NCBI GenBank assembly: GCA_937877575.1
Contig: CALFIZ010000121.1
Span: 1-7,955, forward strand
Direction: 5' to 3'
Source: an uncultured Marinilabiliales bacterium
Lineage (GTDB): Bacteria; Bacteroidota; Bacteroidia; Bacteroidales; BM520
Length of the DNA: 7,955 nt
The notes under the pieces were generated by a model. That model did no database searches. It worked only from the letters and a program-made list of their open reading frames with translations, and was not told the origin of the DNA. Shown here piece after piece: positions 1 through 6,329 of this stretch; position 1 is the first letter of the stretch; the number at the start of each line of letters is the position of its first letter. A program made the position numbers and the translations under genes.

Positions 1-63
1 GGTTCGGAAATATCGGAAGATTAGTCGGTTTGAAGCATATAATCTTCAACATGCAACATATCT

Positions 64-95
64 TTTGTCAGTTTTAACAAAAATACTTAATTTTG
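64..95 (+). promoter_or_regulatory. Bacteroidota-type primary sigma promoter (TTTG / TAnnTTTG)
   Basis: TTTG at 64-67 is followed after 20 nt by TAATTTTG at 88-95. This fits the Bacteroidota housekeeping promoter pattern (TTTG, about 19-21 nt, TAnnTTTG). It lies 27 nt before the start codon of the outer-membrane protein gene, a suitable distance. It probably serves that gene and the lipoprotein gene 29 nt downstream of it. The pattern and position are seen; activity is inferred. Confidence 0.7.
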
Positions 96-122
96 CGGGA
101 ATAAAGAAATCCTGTTGGCAAA

Positions 123-914
123 ATGAAGAGAATAATTCTGGCTGCGGTTATAACTTTCATGTTCTCAGTGGCTTATGGGCAAGGACTCACCGCTGATTTC
201 CGCAATGGCGCGCAGTCATTTTTATCTGCCAATATAGGGATTTCCATTCCGGGAGGTCGTTTCGGTAGCAAGACCATATATGAAAACTATAACAATCCAT
301 ACAGCGAATCCGCCCTGAAACTTCCTCTGACCGGTTCGGAAATATATAAGGTGATAGGATTCGCCGGTCCAGGATTGTCAGCCGGAGCCAACGGAGCCTG
401 GTATTTCAACCAGTTTTGGGGAATTGGCATGCGGGCTTCGTTTACGCAGTGCTCCCTTGCAAAGGCAAAGCTCAGAGCTGCATACACCGCCGCGTATGGC
501 GAAAATTCGTCTTTCGAGTTCAACACTAACGACAACTATATCTCAGTGTGGGTAATGCCCGGCGTTTACTTCGGTGTCGCAATAAGCGATGACATACAGG
601 TCGGACTCGATGTCGGATTCGGTCCGCAATATCTTCATACCCCTCAATATTCCTGCAGTTATTCCATTGACGGTTCTTCGAATTCTGAAACTGTGGCGTC
701 CAATGCCGACTGGGACTTTTCCTATTATGTATCAATGGGCGTCAAATATAAGATAGACACACATCTTGCAGTTTCGTTCGATGTCAACTACAATGAAATT
801 GCCATGAAATTCGACTATTCTGTGAGAAGAGGTGTGAGCACGTTTACCGAAACGCATGAAGTCTTTTATAAATGCCCGACATTGAACCTCGGATTGGTAT
901 ATCTTTTTAAATGA
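123..914 (+). CDS. Outer-membrane beta-barrel protein (porin-like family)
   Basis: The 263-residue protein starts with a clear signal peptide: MKR, a hydrophobic stretch to about residue 16, then an Ala-Tyr-Gly cleavage region near residue 19. The rest alternates polar and hydrophobic residues with many Gly and aromatic residues (for example around 82-105 and 140-175), the pattern of amphipathic beta strands. It ends in a strand-like LGLVYLFK, as barrels do. It resembles the small Bacteroidota outer-membrane barrels of the OMP_b-brl type. It should sit in the outer membrane; a transport or adhesion role cannot be read from the sequence. The start is supported by the signal peptide and by the promoter just upstream. 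A lipoprotein gene follows after 29 nt on the same strand, so the two are probably co-transcribed. Confidence 0.75.
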   Translation: MKRIILAAVITFMFSVAYGQGLTADFRNGAQSFLSANIGISIPGGRFGSKTIYENYNNPYSESALKLPLTGSEIYKVIGFAGPGLSAGANGAWYFNQFWGIGMRASFTQCSLAKAKLRAAYTAAYGENSSFEFNTNDNYISVWVMPGVYFGVAISDDIQVGLDVGFGPQYLHTPQYSCSYSIDGSSNSETVASNADWDFSYYVSMGVKYKIDTHLAVSFDVNYNEIAMKFDYSVRRGVSTFTETHEVFYKCPTLNLGLVYLFK

Positions 915-943
915 TTGTGTAATATCTAATTAATAATTCCATT

Positions 944-1441
944 ATGAAAAAAGTATTTGTTTTAGCTTTGGTGGTGCTCATGGCAGGTTGCTGCACATCA
1001 AAGGAACAGAAGAATGAAAGTCAACTCAGCGAAATGCCCGGACCTCATGCAATCGTCTATAAGACTAAAGCCGATTATAGCCTGAATGTTCCGATAAGTC
1101 TCAATGAAGACGGAACAATAAAGTCATATCCTGATCCTCGTGATTTGAAGAGGGGTGATGAATTTACTGTTCCGACACAACTTGAAAAAGGTTATCTGCT
1201 TGATAACAAGGGTATTGGTCCTAATGTCGCTTTCCTGAAATGGACATACGAGGAATATGCTGCAATGCCGAAGGCTCCGGTATCAGATTCCATCATTGCG
1301 AATATTCTCGACAAAAAGCCTTTGAAGGAAATGTACGACTGCGGACTTCTTGACAAATTTGACGACCCTGTTGCTGAAATCAATGAGGTGGCCAAGCAAG
1401 GTCGCAAGGCAATGAAGAAGACCTATAATAAGATATACTGA
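944..1441 (+). CDS. Small conserved lipoprotein of unknown function
   Basis: This 165-residue protein has a type II signal peptide: MKK, a hydrophobic stretch, and a lipobox with Leu12-Met13-Ala14-Gly15-Cys16. It should be lipidated at Cys16 and membrane-anchored. The mature part has no recognised catalytic motif. It contains a distinctive central segment around residues 77-106 (PTQLEKGYLLDNKGIGPNVA, then a WTYEEY motif) that I associate from memory with a family of Bacteroidota lipoproteins of unknown function. The C-terminus is Lys-rich. The gene follows the outer-membrane barrel gene by 29 nt with no visible promoter or terminator between them, suggesting an operon of two cell-envelope proteins. 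Its TGA stop directly abuts the stop of the convergent radical SAM gene. Confidence 0.75.
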   Translation: MKKVFVLALVVLMAGCCTSKEQKNESQLSEMPGPHAIVYKTKADYSLNVPISLNEDGTIKSYPDPRDLKRGDEFTVPTQLEKGYLLDNKGIGPNVAFLKWTYEEYAAMPKAPVSDSIIANILDKKPLKEMYDCGLLDKFDDPVAEINEVAKQGRKAMKKTYNKIY

Positions 1442-2350
1442 TTATTTGAATACCTTTTCCTCGGTGAAATCCGGCTTGTAGCACTCCGAGCTTTCAGGCT
1501 CCTGTGTCCAGCCGTTGTCGAAACCGAGCGAAAACATGAAATGCGCGACTTCAGCGTATTCTTCGGATGTTATCTTGCGTGACATCTCCGGATACTTGTC
1601 GGCATGATATGTCGGGTAATATTGCGACATCAGCGAAATCGGTATGTCTGTTGATATTTCCGTAGCAAGGTTCAGCAATGCTGACTTGGAGTTTTCAACC
1701 TGTCCCGGCAATACAAGATGACGCACAATGACACCTGAGGTGGCGAGACCGTTTTCGTCCAGTTTCAGCGCAGTGCCTTTCTGACGCACCATTTCCTTTA
1801 TTGCCTCAAGTGCTGCGTCCGGATAGTCTTCCGCTTTCGACAGAGCCTTTGCCAATTCATAGCTACCATATTTATAGTCAGGAAGATACACGTCAACGAT
1901 GTCTTTCATGCTTCTTATCGTTTCAACGCTGTCATAACCGTTAGTGTTATATATGATAATCGGATGATAGTTGTTTTTGGCAAGCATTTCCGCCAATTTT
2001 TCGATGATATGAGCGTAAGGGGTGGGAGAGACGAACCCGAGCATGTTGCAGCCGGTGTCGAGTATTTTGGCTATTTGGCTGTAACATTCCTCCAACGAAA
2101 TCCTGTCATTTCCCATATCATACCGGTTACAGCTGATTTGGTAGTTCTGGCAGTATTCGCACTGGAGCGTGCAATGGTCGAAAAACACGTTGCATACCCC
2201 CTTTTCGCCAGTCAGCACAGGCTCTTCGCCTTTATGGATGCATATTGTCGATATGTAAAGATTTTCATCAATGCGGCAGAATCCCTTTTTTTGTGTCCTG
2301 TCAATGCCGCAGTGACGGGCACACAGATTACAGTTGGTGATGTCGATCAT
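1442..2350 (-). CDS. Radical SAM protein, PflX-like (pyruvate formate-lyase activase homologue)
   Basis: The 302-residue protein carries the radical SAM signature CxxxCxxC at Cys60, Cys64 and Cys67 (CTLQCEYC). This binds the 4Fe-4S cluster that cleaves S-adenosylmethionine. An N-terminal cysteine cluster at Cys7, Cys10, Cys14 and Cys25 (CNLCARHCG then GFC) matches the start of the COG1313/PflX group, and the length is usual for it. A conserved HKGEEP segment (39-44) precedes the cluster. The substrate of this group is not established, so pyruvate formate-lyase activation should not be assumed. The gene starts 3 nt after the stop of the symporter gene, so the two are very probably one transcript. 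The start is supported because the N-terminal Cys cluster follows immediately. It is distinct from true PflA, which lacks this N-terminal cysteine set. Confidence 0.85.
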   Translation of the reverse strand: MIDITNCNLCARHCGIDRTQKKGFCRIDENLYISTICIHKGEEPVLTGEKGVCNVFFDHCTLQCEYCQNYQISCNRYDMGNDRISLEECYSQIAKILDTGCNMLGFVSPTPYAHIIEKLAEMLAKNNYHPIIIYNTNGYDSVETIRSMKDIVDVYLPDYKYGSYELAKALSKAEDYPDAALEAIKEMVRQKGTALKLDENGLATSGVIVRHLVLPGQVENSKSALLNLATEISTDIPISLMSQYYPTYHADKYPEMSRKITSEEYAEVAHFMFSLGFDNGWTQEPESSECYKPDFTEEKVFK

Positions 2351-2353
2351 TGT

Positions 2354-3871
2354 TTACCAGAATACGATGTAAAGAACAGCTACGAATGCGCTGATAACCA
2401 ATGCCCATACGTTGAATGTAGTGGAGGTGTGGAAAATATCCTTGCTTAGCTTAATGGCTTTGGAGTCATCATTTTTGCTGTTGTCGATATAACTTATTAT
2501 CATTGCGATGAGGCATAGGACAACAAACACGAGGGCCATTCTCCACAGGAACGGGAGTCCAGGGAAAAGGAACTTGAATGCTGCCGAGAGGACGAAAGTC
2601 AGGATTGCACTCCATAAAGCCGCATTTGCCGACATCTTCTTCCAAAAAATACCGAGGAGGAAGATAACGCACACACCCGGGGAAACGAAACCGGTGAATT
2701 CCTGAATGAACTGGAATGCCTGGTCAAGTCCGCCGAGGAATGGGCGTGCGGTGAAAACTGCAATAACCAGTGCAACAAGAGAGGTGAGCCTGCCGATGTT
2801 GACGAGTTGCTTCTCTGACACTTCCTTCTTTGTATGTGTCTTGTATATGTCAAGCGTGAATATTGTGGATGTGCTGTTGAGCATGGATGCGAGCGATGAC
2901 ACTATGGCTGCCGTAAGTGCGGCGAATGCGAGGCCTTTTACACCTATAGGAAGCAGTGAGACGAGAGCGGGGTAGGCATCGTCTGGTTTTGCTATGTTGA
3001 GGTTGCCTATGCCGTGACTGTGCATGTAAAATGCTGCTATTCCAGGGATTACGACAATCAGAGGGATTAAAAGCTTAAGAAATGCCGCGAAAATCATGCC
3101 TTTCTGTGCTTCGTTGATGCTCTTGGCAGCAAGTCCGCGCTGGATGATGTATTGATTGAACCCCCAGTATGAAATGTTAGCTATCCACAAGCCGCCGATG
3201 AGAACGCCGATACCCGACAGGTCTTTCCAGACTTCCGGATTCTCCTTGCGGGTGATAATCATGTTGAACTTGTCGCTCGCTCCATTGAAAAGTGTTGTTA
3301 ATCCTTGGAATGGCCCGTTGCCGCCTGATACCATGTTCAATGCCACGTAGGTGGTGACAAGTCCGCCGCCGATAAGCAGAATGACCTGCAGTATGTCGGT
3401 CCATGCAACGCTTTTCAGACCTCCGCGTATGGAATAGGCAGCCGCAAATATAGCCAGTCCGACTATTCCCCACATCATCGGTATCCCCATGATGTTTTCA
3501 AGTGCAAGAGCGCCAAGGTAAAGTATAGAGGTAAGGTTGACGAACACATAGACTATCAGCCAGAAGACAGCCATCACGGTACGCACACGCTTGTCGTAGC
3601 GCTGTTCAAGAAACTGCGGCATGGTGTATATGCCTTTTTTCAGGAAGATTGGCATGATGAATTTCGCAACGAGGATGAGCGTAATTGCCGCCATCCATTC
3701 ATAGGATGCAATGCCGAGGCCTATCTTGTAACCCGACCCTGACATTCCGATTATCTGCTCAGCGGAGATGTTGGCTGCTATGAGCGATGCCCCCACCGCC
3801 CACCATGTCAGCCTATTGCTCGCAAGAAAATAATCTGAGGTGGTGTCTTTGTTTTGGTTTTTCTTGTTTCT
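2354..3871 (-). CDS. Sodium/sugar symporter (SSS family, vSGLT-like), 5'-truncated
   Basis: This polytopic inner-membrane Na+/solute symporter closely resembles Vibrio vSGLT in recalled alignment. Positions here count from an ATG at 3946. The vSGLT sugar-binding residues appear conserved: Gln64 (ISAEQ), Glu83 (SYEWM), Asn257, Lys291 and the FQFIQ segment near 411-415, plus the gate Tyr260 (NISYWGFNQ). The Na+-site segment AIVSSLASMLNST (347-359) is also present. The C-terminus is complete (VLYIVFW). Galactose or glucose uptake is therefore likely. Family-like sequence begins only at about Arg26 (RNKK...DYFLAS). The first helix, about 30 residues in vSGLT, is absent. The residues an automatic call would add (MDAKILNHY...) are the eukaryotic RPL5 fragment read in another frame, so the true start is not in this window. 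It is co-transcribed with the radical SAM gene 3 nt downstream. Confidence 0.9.
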   Translation of the reverse strand, partial: RNKKNQNKDTTSDYFLASNRLTWWAVGASLIAANISAEQIIGMSGSGYKIGLGIASYEWMAAITLILVAKFIMPIFLKKGIYTMPQFLEQRYDKRVRTVMAVFWLIVYVFVNLTSILYLGALALENIMGIPMMWGIVGLAIFAAAYSIRGGLKSVAWTDILQVILLIGGGLVTTYVALNMVSGGNGPFQGLTTLFNGASDKFNMIITRKENPEVWKDLSGIGVLIGGLWIANISYWGFNQYIIQRGLAAKSINEAQKGMIFAAFLKLLIPLIVVIPGIAAFYMHSHGIGNLNIAKPDDAYPALVSLLPIGVKGLAFAALTAAIVSSLASMLNSTSTIFTLDIYKTHTKKEVSEKQLVNIGRLTSLVALVIAVFTARPFLGGLDQAFQFIQEFTGFVSPGVCVIFLLGIFWKKMSANAALWSAILTFVLSAAFKFLFPGLPFLWRMALVFVVLCLIAMIISYIDNSKNDDSKAIKLSKDIFHTSTTFNVWALVISAFVAVLYIVFW

Positions 3872-3878
3872 TTTCAGG
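3845..3878. other. Chimeric junction 1: Bacteroidales symporter to eukaryotic RPL5
   Basis: On the minus strand, recognisable RPL5 protein (EIRKNPDRPEKK) runs into an A-rich tract and then into recognisable symporter sequence (RNKKNQNKDTTSDYF) in a different frame. Both readings are plausible inside the tract, so the exact base cannot be fixed. Both genes are broken at this point: the symporter lacks its first helix and RPL5 lacks its C-terminal tail. Base composition changes visibly across it. This points to an assembly or ligation join at low-complexity sequence. Confidence 0.8.
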
Positions 3879-4601
3879 TCTATCAGGATTCTTTCTAATT
3901 TCAGCATGAACTTTTTTATATAATGATTCAATATCTTTGCATCCACTATCTTTTAAGCACTTTTTCCATTGAGAGAATTGATATTCTTGTTTATCTTTCT
4001 TTTTATCATATTGATCCATCCAAGTTTGAACATGTTTACCAAAGATTCTGTCTCTTAAAACAGAACCATCGAATTCTTCTTCTTCATTTTCTTCTTTTTT
4101 CTTTTTTTCTTCGACTTTTTTATCTTCTTTTTTACCTTTTTTAGCAGGTTGAGCAGCAACAGCTTTTTTCTTTTCTGCTTTTTTTTGAGGGAATATTTTT
4201 GGATTATGTGGAATGTTAATACCTCCATCAATAGCTCCTTTCATAGCAGCAAAAACTCTATTTCCTCTGGTAGCTCTGACTAAACCAAGATCTAAATAGC
4301 AAGTGAATGGTCTATATGTAACATCTTTTTGTGCACATAATTCGTTGAAATCGAAATCGGTACCATCTGCTTCTTTAATTAGATCGAACATAGTGAAATA
4401 TTCTTGTTTATATTCTTCTGTTGTGTTTTCTTTATCTAAAGTTTTTAAAAGTCTTCTTGAAGTTAAAAGACCAGTGGCATAAGCAGCAGAGAAATTGGTA
4501 AGACCAGCAGTAACTCCCCATTTTTTAAGTTCAGAAGAATCAGCTTGGCATTTAACTTTATCTCCATCAATAGTTGACCAAACAACTTGGCAAATAATTT
4601 T
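3873..4601 (-). pseudogene. Eukaryotic 60S ribosomal protein uL18 (RPL5), internal fragment
   Basis: The minus strand reads continuously for 243 codons from Lys-Ile-Ile-Cys-Gln at 4601 downwards. Segments match eukaryotic RPL5 in order: IICQ..W, then WGVTAGLTNFSAAYATGLL, FTCYLDLGLVRATRGNRVF, MKGAIDGGINIPH, and finally SLYKKVHAEIRKNP. In cells this protein binds 5S rRNA in the large ribosomal subunit; bacterial uL18 is much shorter and lacks these segments. About 60 N-terminal residues and the basic C-terminal tail are absent. An in-frame TGA sits directly upstream (4602-4604), so reading does not continue into the neighbouring DNA. ATG at 4391 is internal, not the real start. A Lys/Glu-rich insert lies between the IPH segment and the C-terminal part. 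Codons strongly prefer A/T endings and no intron is visible. The host is an unidentified protist; a parabasalid is only a guess. Confidence 0.9.
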
Positions 4602-4616
4602 TCAACACAAACAAAC
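4598..4616. other. Chimeric junction 2: eukaryotic RPL5 to Firmicutes/phage-like DNA
   Basis: RPL5 homology stops abruptly at the Ile-Ile-Cys-Gln segment. An in-frame stop follows immediately on the minus strand where eukaryotic RPL5 should continue N-terminally. A T-rich run (4598-4602) marks the point. A bacterial terminator begins within 20 nt, and all genes beyond it are bacterial or phage-like with strong ribosome binding sites. The exact join could lie a few bases either side. Confidence 0.75.
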
Positions 4617-4649
4617 AAAAAGCCCTCTGCATATTTCAGAGGGCTTTTT
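4617..4649. terminator. Perfect bidirectional Rho-independent terminator
   Basis: AAAAAGCCCTCTG (4617-4629) and CAGAGGGCTTTTT (4637-4649) form a perfect 13-bp stem around a 7-nt loop. The GC-rich core is flanked by an A run on one side and a T run on the other, so it can terminate transcripts in both directions. It separates the ECF gene from whatever originally lay upstream, which the chimeric join has removed. Confidence 0.9.
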
Positions 4650-4705
4650 ATTGAAAACCCTGTTGTAGGTAAGTTACGGTCAGTATTTGAAAGCGAGGTA
4701 TAATA

Positions 4706-5287
4706 ATGGCAAATAAGAATATTACAAGAATGACTTTGATTGCGCTTTGTGTGGCAGTTAATATTGCAGGTAGTAAAATTGCACTGTTTATGAGTTTACC
4801 GATTTTCCTTGATAGTATTGGAACTATTATGTCTGGTATGTTGTTAGGACCTTGGGCAGGTATGTTGACTGCATTGGTTGGCGGTTTGGTAAATGGTGCA
4901 TTGGGCGATATTTATTCTATTTATTTTGCACCGTCAGGAATGATTATGGGTTTGATTGCAGGCTTTGTTTTACATGGTAAAAAGAATACTTACATTAATA
5001 TGATTTGGAAAACTGTAATCATTGTAATTCCGGCATCGGCAGTATCGGCATTGATTGAAGTTGTTGTATTCGGCGGTGTGACTTCTGCTATGGTAACAAC
5101 AGCATTAATTCAGATTATGTCAAAGACTGTTATGAGTATGTTTGGTAGTGCGTTTGTAGTACAGCTAGTAACTGATTATATTGATAAATTAATTGCTGTT
5201 GCACTTGTAACTACGGTATATAAAAGATTACCGTCTAACATGCGTAATATGATTGTAGATGCGGATGTTAAAGTGAAAAAGAAATAA
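4706..5287 (+). CDS. ECF transporter S component (substrate-binding membrane subunit)
   Basis: This very hydrophobic 193-residue protein has about six membrane segments (roughly 8-28, 33-47, 48-66, 73-90, 100-122, 143-171) and a basic tail ending KVKKK. Its length and the N-terminal pattern (LIALCVAVNIAGSK, then SIGTIMSGMLLGPWAGMLTA) fit the substrate-capturing S subunit of energy-coupling factor importers. No EcfA, EcfA' or EcfT gene is nearby, so it would need a shared energising module encoded elsewhere, as in group II ECF systems. GAGG at 4695-4698, 7 nt before the ATG, supports the start. The nucleoside hydrolase gene follows after 61 nt, suggesting that the ligand is a nucleoside or its base. 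By analogy with QrtT of Clostridioides difficile, queuosine or queuine is a candidate; this is inference only. Other S-component ligands, such as vitamins, are not excluded. Confidence 0.8.
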   Translation: MANKNITRMTLIALCVAVNIAGSKIALFMSLPIFLDSIGTIMSGMLLGPWAGMLTALVGGLVNGALGDIYSIYFAPSGMIMGLIAGFVLHGKKNTYINMIWKTVIIVIPASAVSALIEVVVFGGVTSAMVTTALIQIMSKTVMSMFGSAFVVQLVTDYIDKLIAVALVTTVYKRLPSNMRNMIVDADVKVKKK

Positions 5288-5296
5288 TATTATAAA

Positions 5297-5324
5297 TGTG
5301 GTTCAGGTTTTAATCTGAACCACA
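5297..5324 (+). promoter_or_regulatory. Intergenic hairpin before the nucleoside hydrolase ribosome binding site
   Basis: TGTGGTTCAG (5297-5306) and CTGAACCACA (5315-5324) pair perfectly over 10 bp with an 8-nt loop. It is not followed by a proper T run, so it is a weak terminator at best. It lies 12 nt before the AAGGAGG ribosome binding site and could act as a processing, stability or attenuation element between the two genes. The structure is seen; the role is inferred. Confidence 0.6.
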
Positions 5325-5336
5325 ACTTATTTGTTT

Positions 5337-5343
5337 AAGGAGG
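5337..5343 (+). promoter_or_regulatory. Strong ribosome binding site of the nucleoside hydrolase
   Basis: AAGGAGG lies 5 nt before the ATG at 5349. It fixes that start and is typical of Firmicutes, in contrast with the first 3.9 kb, where such sites are lacking. Confidence 0.85.
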
Positions 5344-5348
5344 TTTAA

Positions 5349-6281
5349 ATGGCAAAGAAAATTTGGATTGATTGCGACCCGGGAATTGATGATACATTGG
5401 CATTGATGTATGCGTTAAAATCAGAAGAACTCGAAGTTTTAGGAATATCGGTTGTAGGGGGAAATACAAACCCTAGTAAATGTGTTGATAATGTACTAAG
5501 ATTATTGACATTTTTAAATAAGGAAGTATTGTTTCTTGTTAAGGGTAGTGCAAACGAAAGAACAGCCGAAGACACTCACGGAAAAAACGGTTTAGGAAAT
5601 TATACTTTGCCAATTAATACATCACAAAAAGTTTATGACCTTGACCTTGAAGATGCGTTGGATGAAATGTTTTCATTCAATGATGATGTTACATTGGTAT
5701 GTTTAGGGCCTTTAACAAATTGGCGAGGGCGAGAAGCATATTTAGACCTGTTTTCTGAAATATATATTATGGGTGGTTGTTATAAGTATCCTGGCAACTG
5801 CTCGCCTGTAACAGAGTTTAATTTTTGGGCAGATTCACTATCAGCAAAATCAGTGTTCAATTATTTTAAATATGGCGATTATAACAAGGTGCATGTTGTT
5901 GGTTTAGAGATAACACATAAATTTGTATTGACATCTGGTGATGTTGAATTACTGTGTGACGAAAATCCTGAAGTCGGTACATTTATTAAAGGCATTACTA
6001 AGTATTATATGGATTTTCATCGTATGCAAGAAAACCTTGAAGGTTGTGTAATTAATGACCCCGTTGTTATTGGTTGTTTGTTAAATCCTGAAATGGTTGT
6101 AGAGGAGCCATATTATGTTCAAGTGGTTAATAGTCCTGACTTTGATATGTTAGACGGTCAAATGATTGTTGACCGAAAACACTTTTATAAAGAGTTGCCA
6201 AATGTATTAGTTTCATCTGATATTACATTCAAAAGTGTTGATAAAATTTGGACTGATTTTCTAACTACAATAGTAAAGTAG
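5349..6281 (+). CDS. Inosine/uridine-preferring-type nucleoside hydrolase
   Basis: The enzyme should hydrolyse the N-glycosidic bond of a ribonucleoside to base and ribose in the cytoplasm. At 310 residues it is normal length. It has the Ca2+/ribose-binding signature DCDPGIDD (8-15, with Asp10, Asp14, Asp15), Asn39, His77 in HGKNGLG, Thr123 in GPLTN, and TEFNFWAD (155-162). The final metal-binding Asp237 is present in INDPVV. The preceding residue is Asn236, where many family members have the leaving-group histidine of an HDP motif, so base specificity may be unusual. The strong ribosome binding site at 5337 fixes the start. It follows the ECF S component by 61 nt, so uptake and hydrolysis of the same nucleoside is likely. 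QueK-like queuosine hydrolysis is one candidate; pyrimidine or purine salvage is the default alternative. Confidence 0.9.
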   Translation: MAKKIWIDCDPGIDDTLALMYALKSEELEVLGISVVGGNTNPSKCVDNVLRLLTFLNKEVLFLVKGSANERTAEDTHGKNGLGNYTLPINTSQKVYDLDLEDALDEMFSFNDDVTLVCLGPLTNWRGREAYLDLFSEIYIMGGCYKYPGNCSPVTEFNFWADSLSAKSVFNYFKYGDYNKVHVVGLEITHKFVLTSGDVELLCDENPEVGTFIKGITKYYMDFHRMQENLEGCVINDPVVIGCLLNPEMVVEEPYYVQVVNSPDFDMLDGQMIVDRKHFYKELPNVLVSSDITFKSVDKIWTDFLTTIVK

Positions 6282-6284
6282 TCT

Positions 6285-6313
6285 TTGTACTATACGCAAG
6301 AATATGTTATAAT
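6285..6313 (+). promoter_or_regulatory. Sigma-70/sigma-A promoter with extended -10, before the sliding clamp
   Basis: TTGTAC (6285-6290) and TATAAT (6308-6313) are separated by exactly 17 nt. TG at 6305-6306, one base before the -10 box, adds an extended -10 element. It begins 3 nt after the hydrolase stop codon and lies just upstream of the clamp gene. A second TATAAT occurs at 6319-6324, but without a good -35 partner. This implies that the clamp and nuclease form their own transcript. Confidence 0.8.
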
Positions 6314-6329
6314 TATACTATAATTAATG

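Noticed and set aside
1..13. 13-base exact repeat of GGTTCGGAAATAT, also at 333-345
   Set aside because: It is a short direct repeat with no further matching flanks; one such match is expected by chance in about 8 kb.
3..77. Possible C-terminal end of an upstream gene
   Set aside because: A frame is open from base 3 to a TAA at 75-77, but it is too short to judge and overlaps the promoter at 64-95. No family is recognisable.
1964..2449. Plus-strand open frame of 161 codons
   Set aside because: It is antisense to the well-supported radical SAM and symporter genes, and its translation shows no family motif.
3923..4144. Plus-strand open frame of 73 codons rich in Leu and Phe
   Set aside because: It is the antisense shadow of the Lys/Glu-rich RPL5 fragment (AAA and GAA codons read backwards).
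3813..4391. 192-codon reading frame from ATG 4391 as a complete gene
   Set aside because: RPL5 homology continues upstream of this ATG to 4601, and the last residues (about 20) are symporter DNA read out of frame, so it is neither a true start nor a true end.
4699..4704. TATAAT just before the ECF gene start
   Set aside because: It lies 1 nt before the ATG, so transcription would begin inside the gene, and no good -35 box is at the right distance. It is an incidental A/T match.
4650..4705. Possible preQ1 or other riboswitch upstream of the ECF gene
   Set aside because: I looked because of the salvage hypothesis, but found neither the preQ1-I stem with its A-rich tail nor another recognisable aptamer in the 56 nt available.
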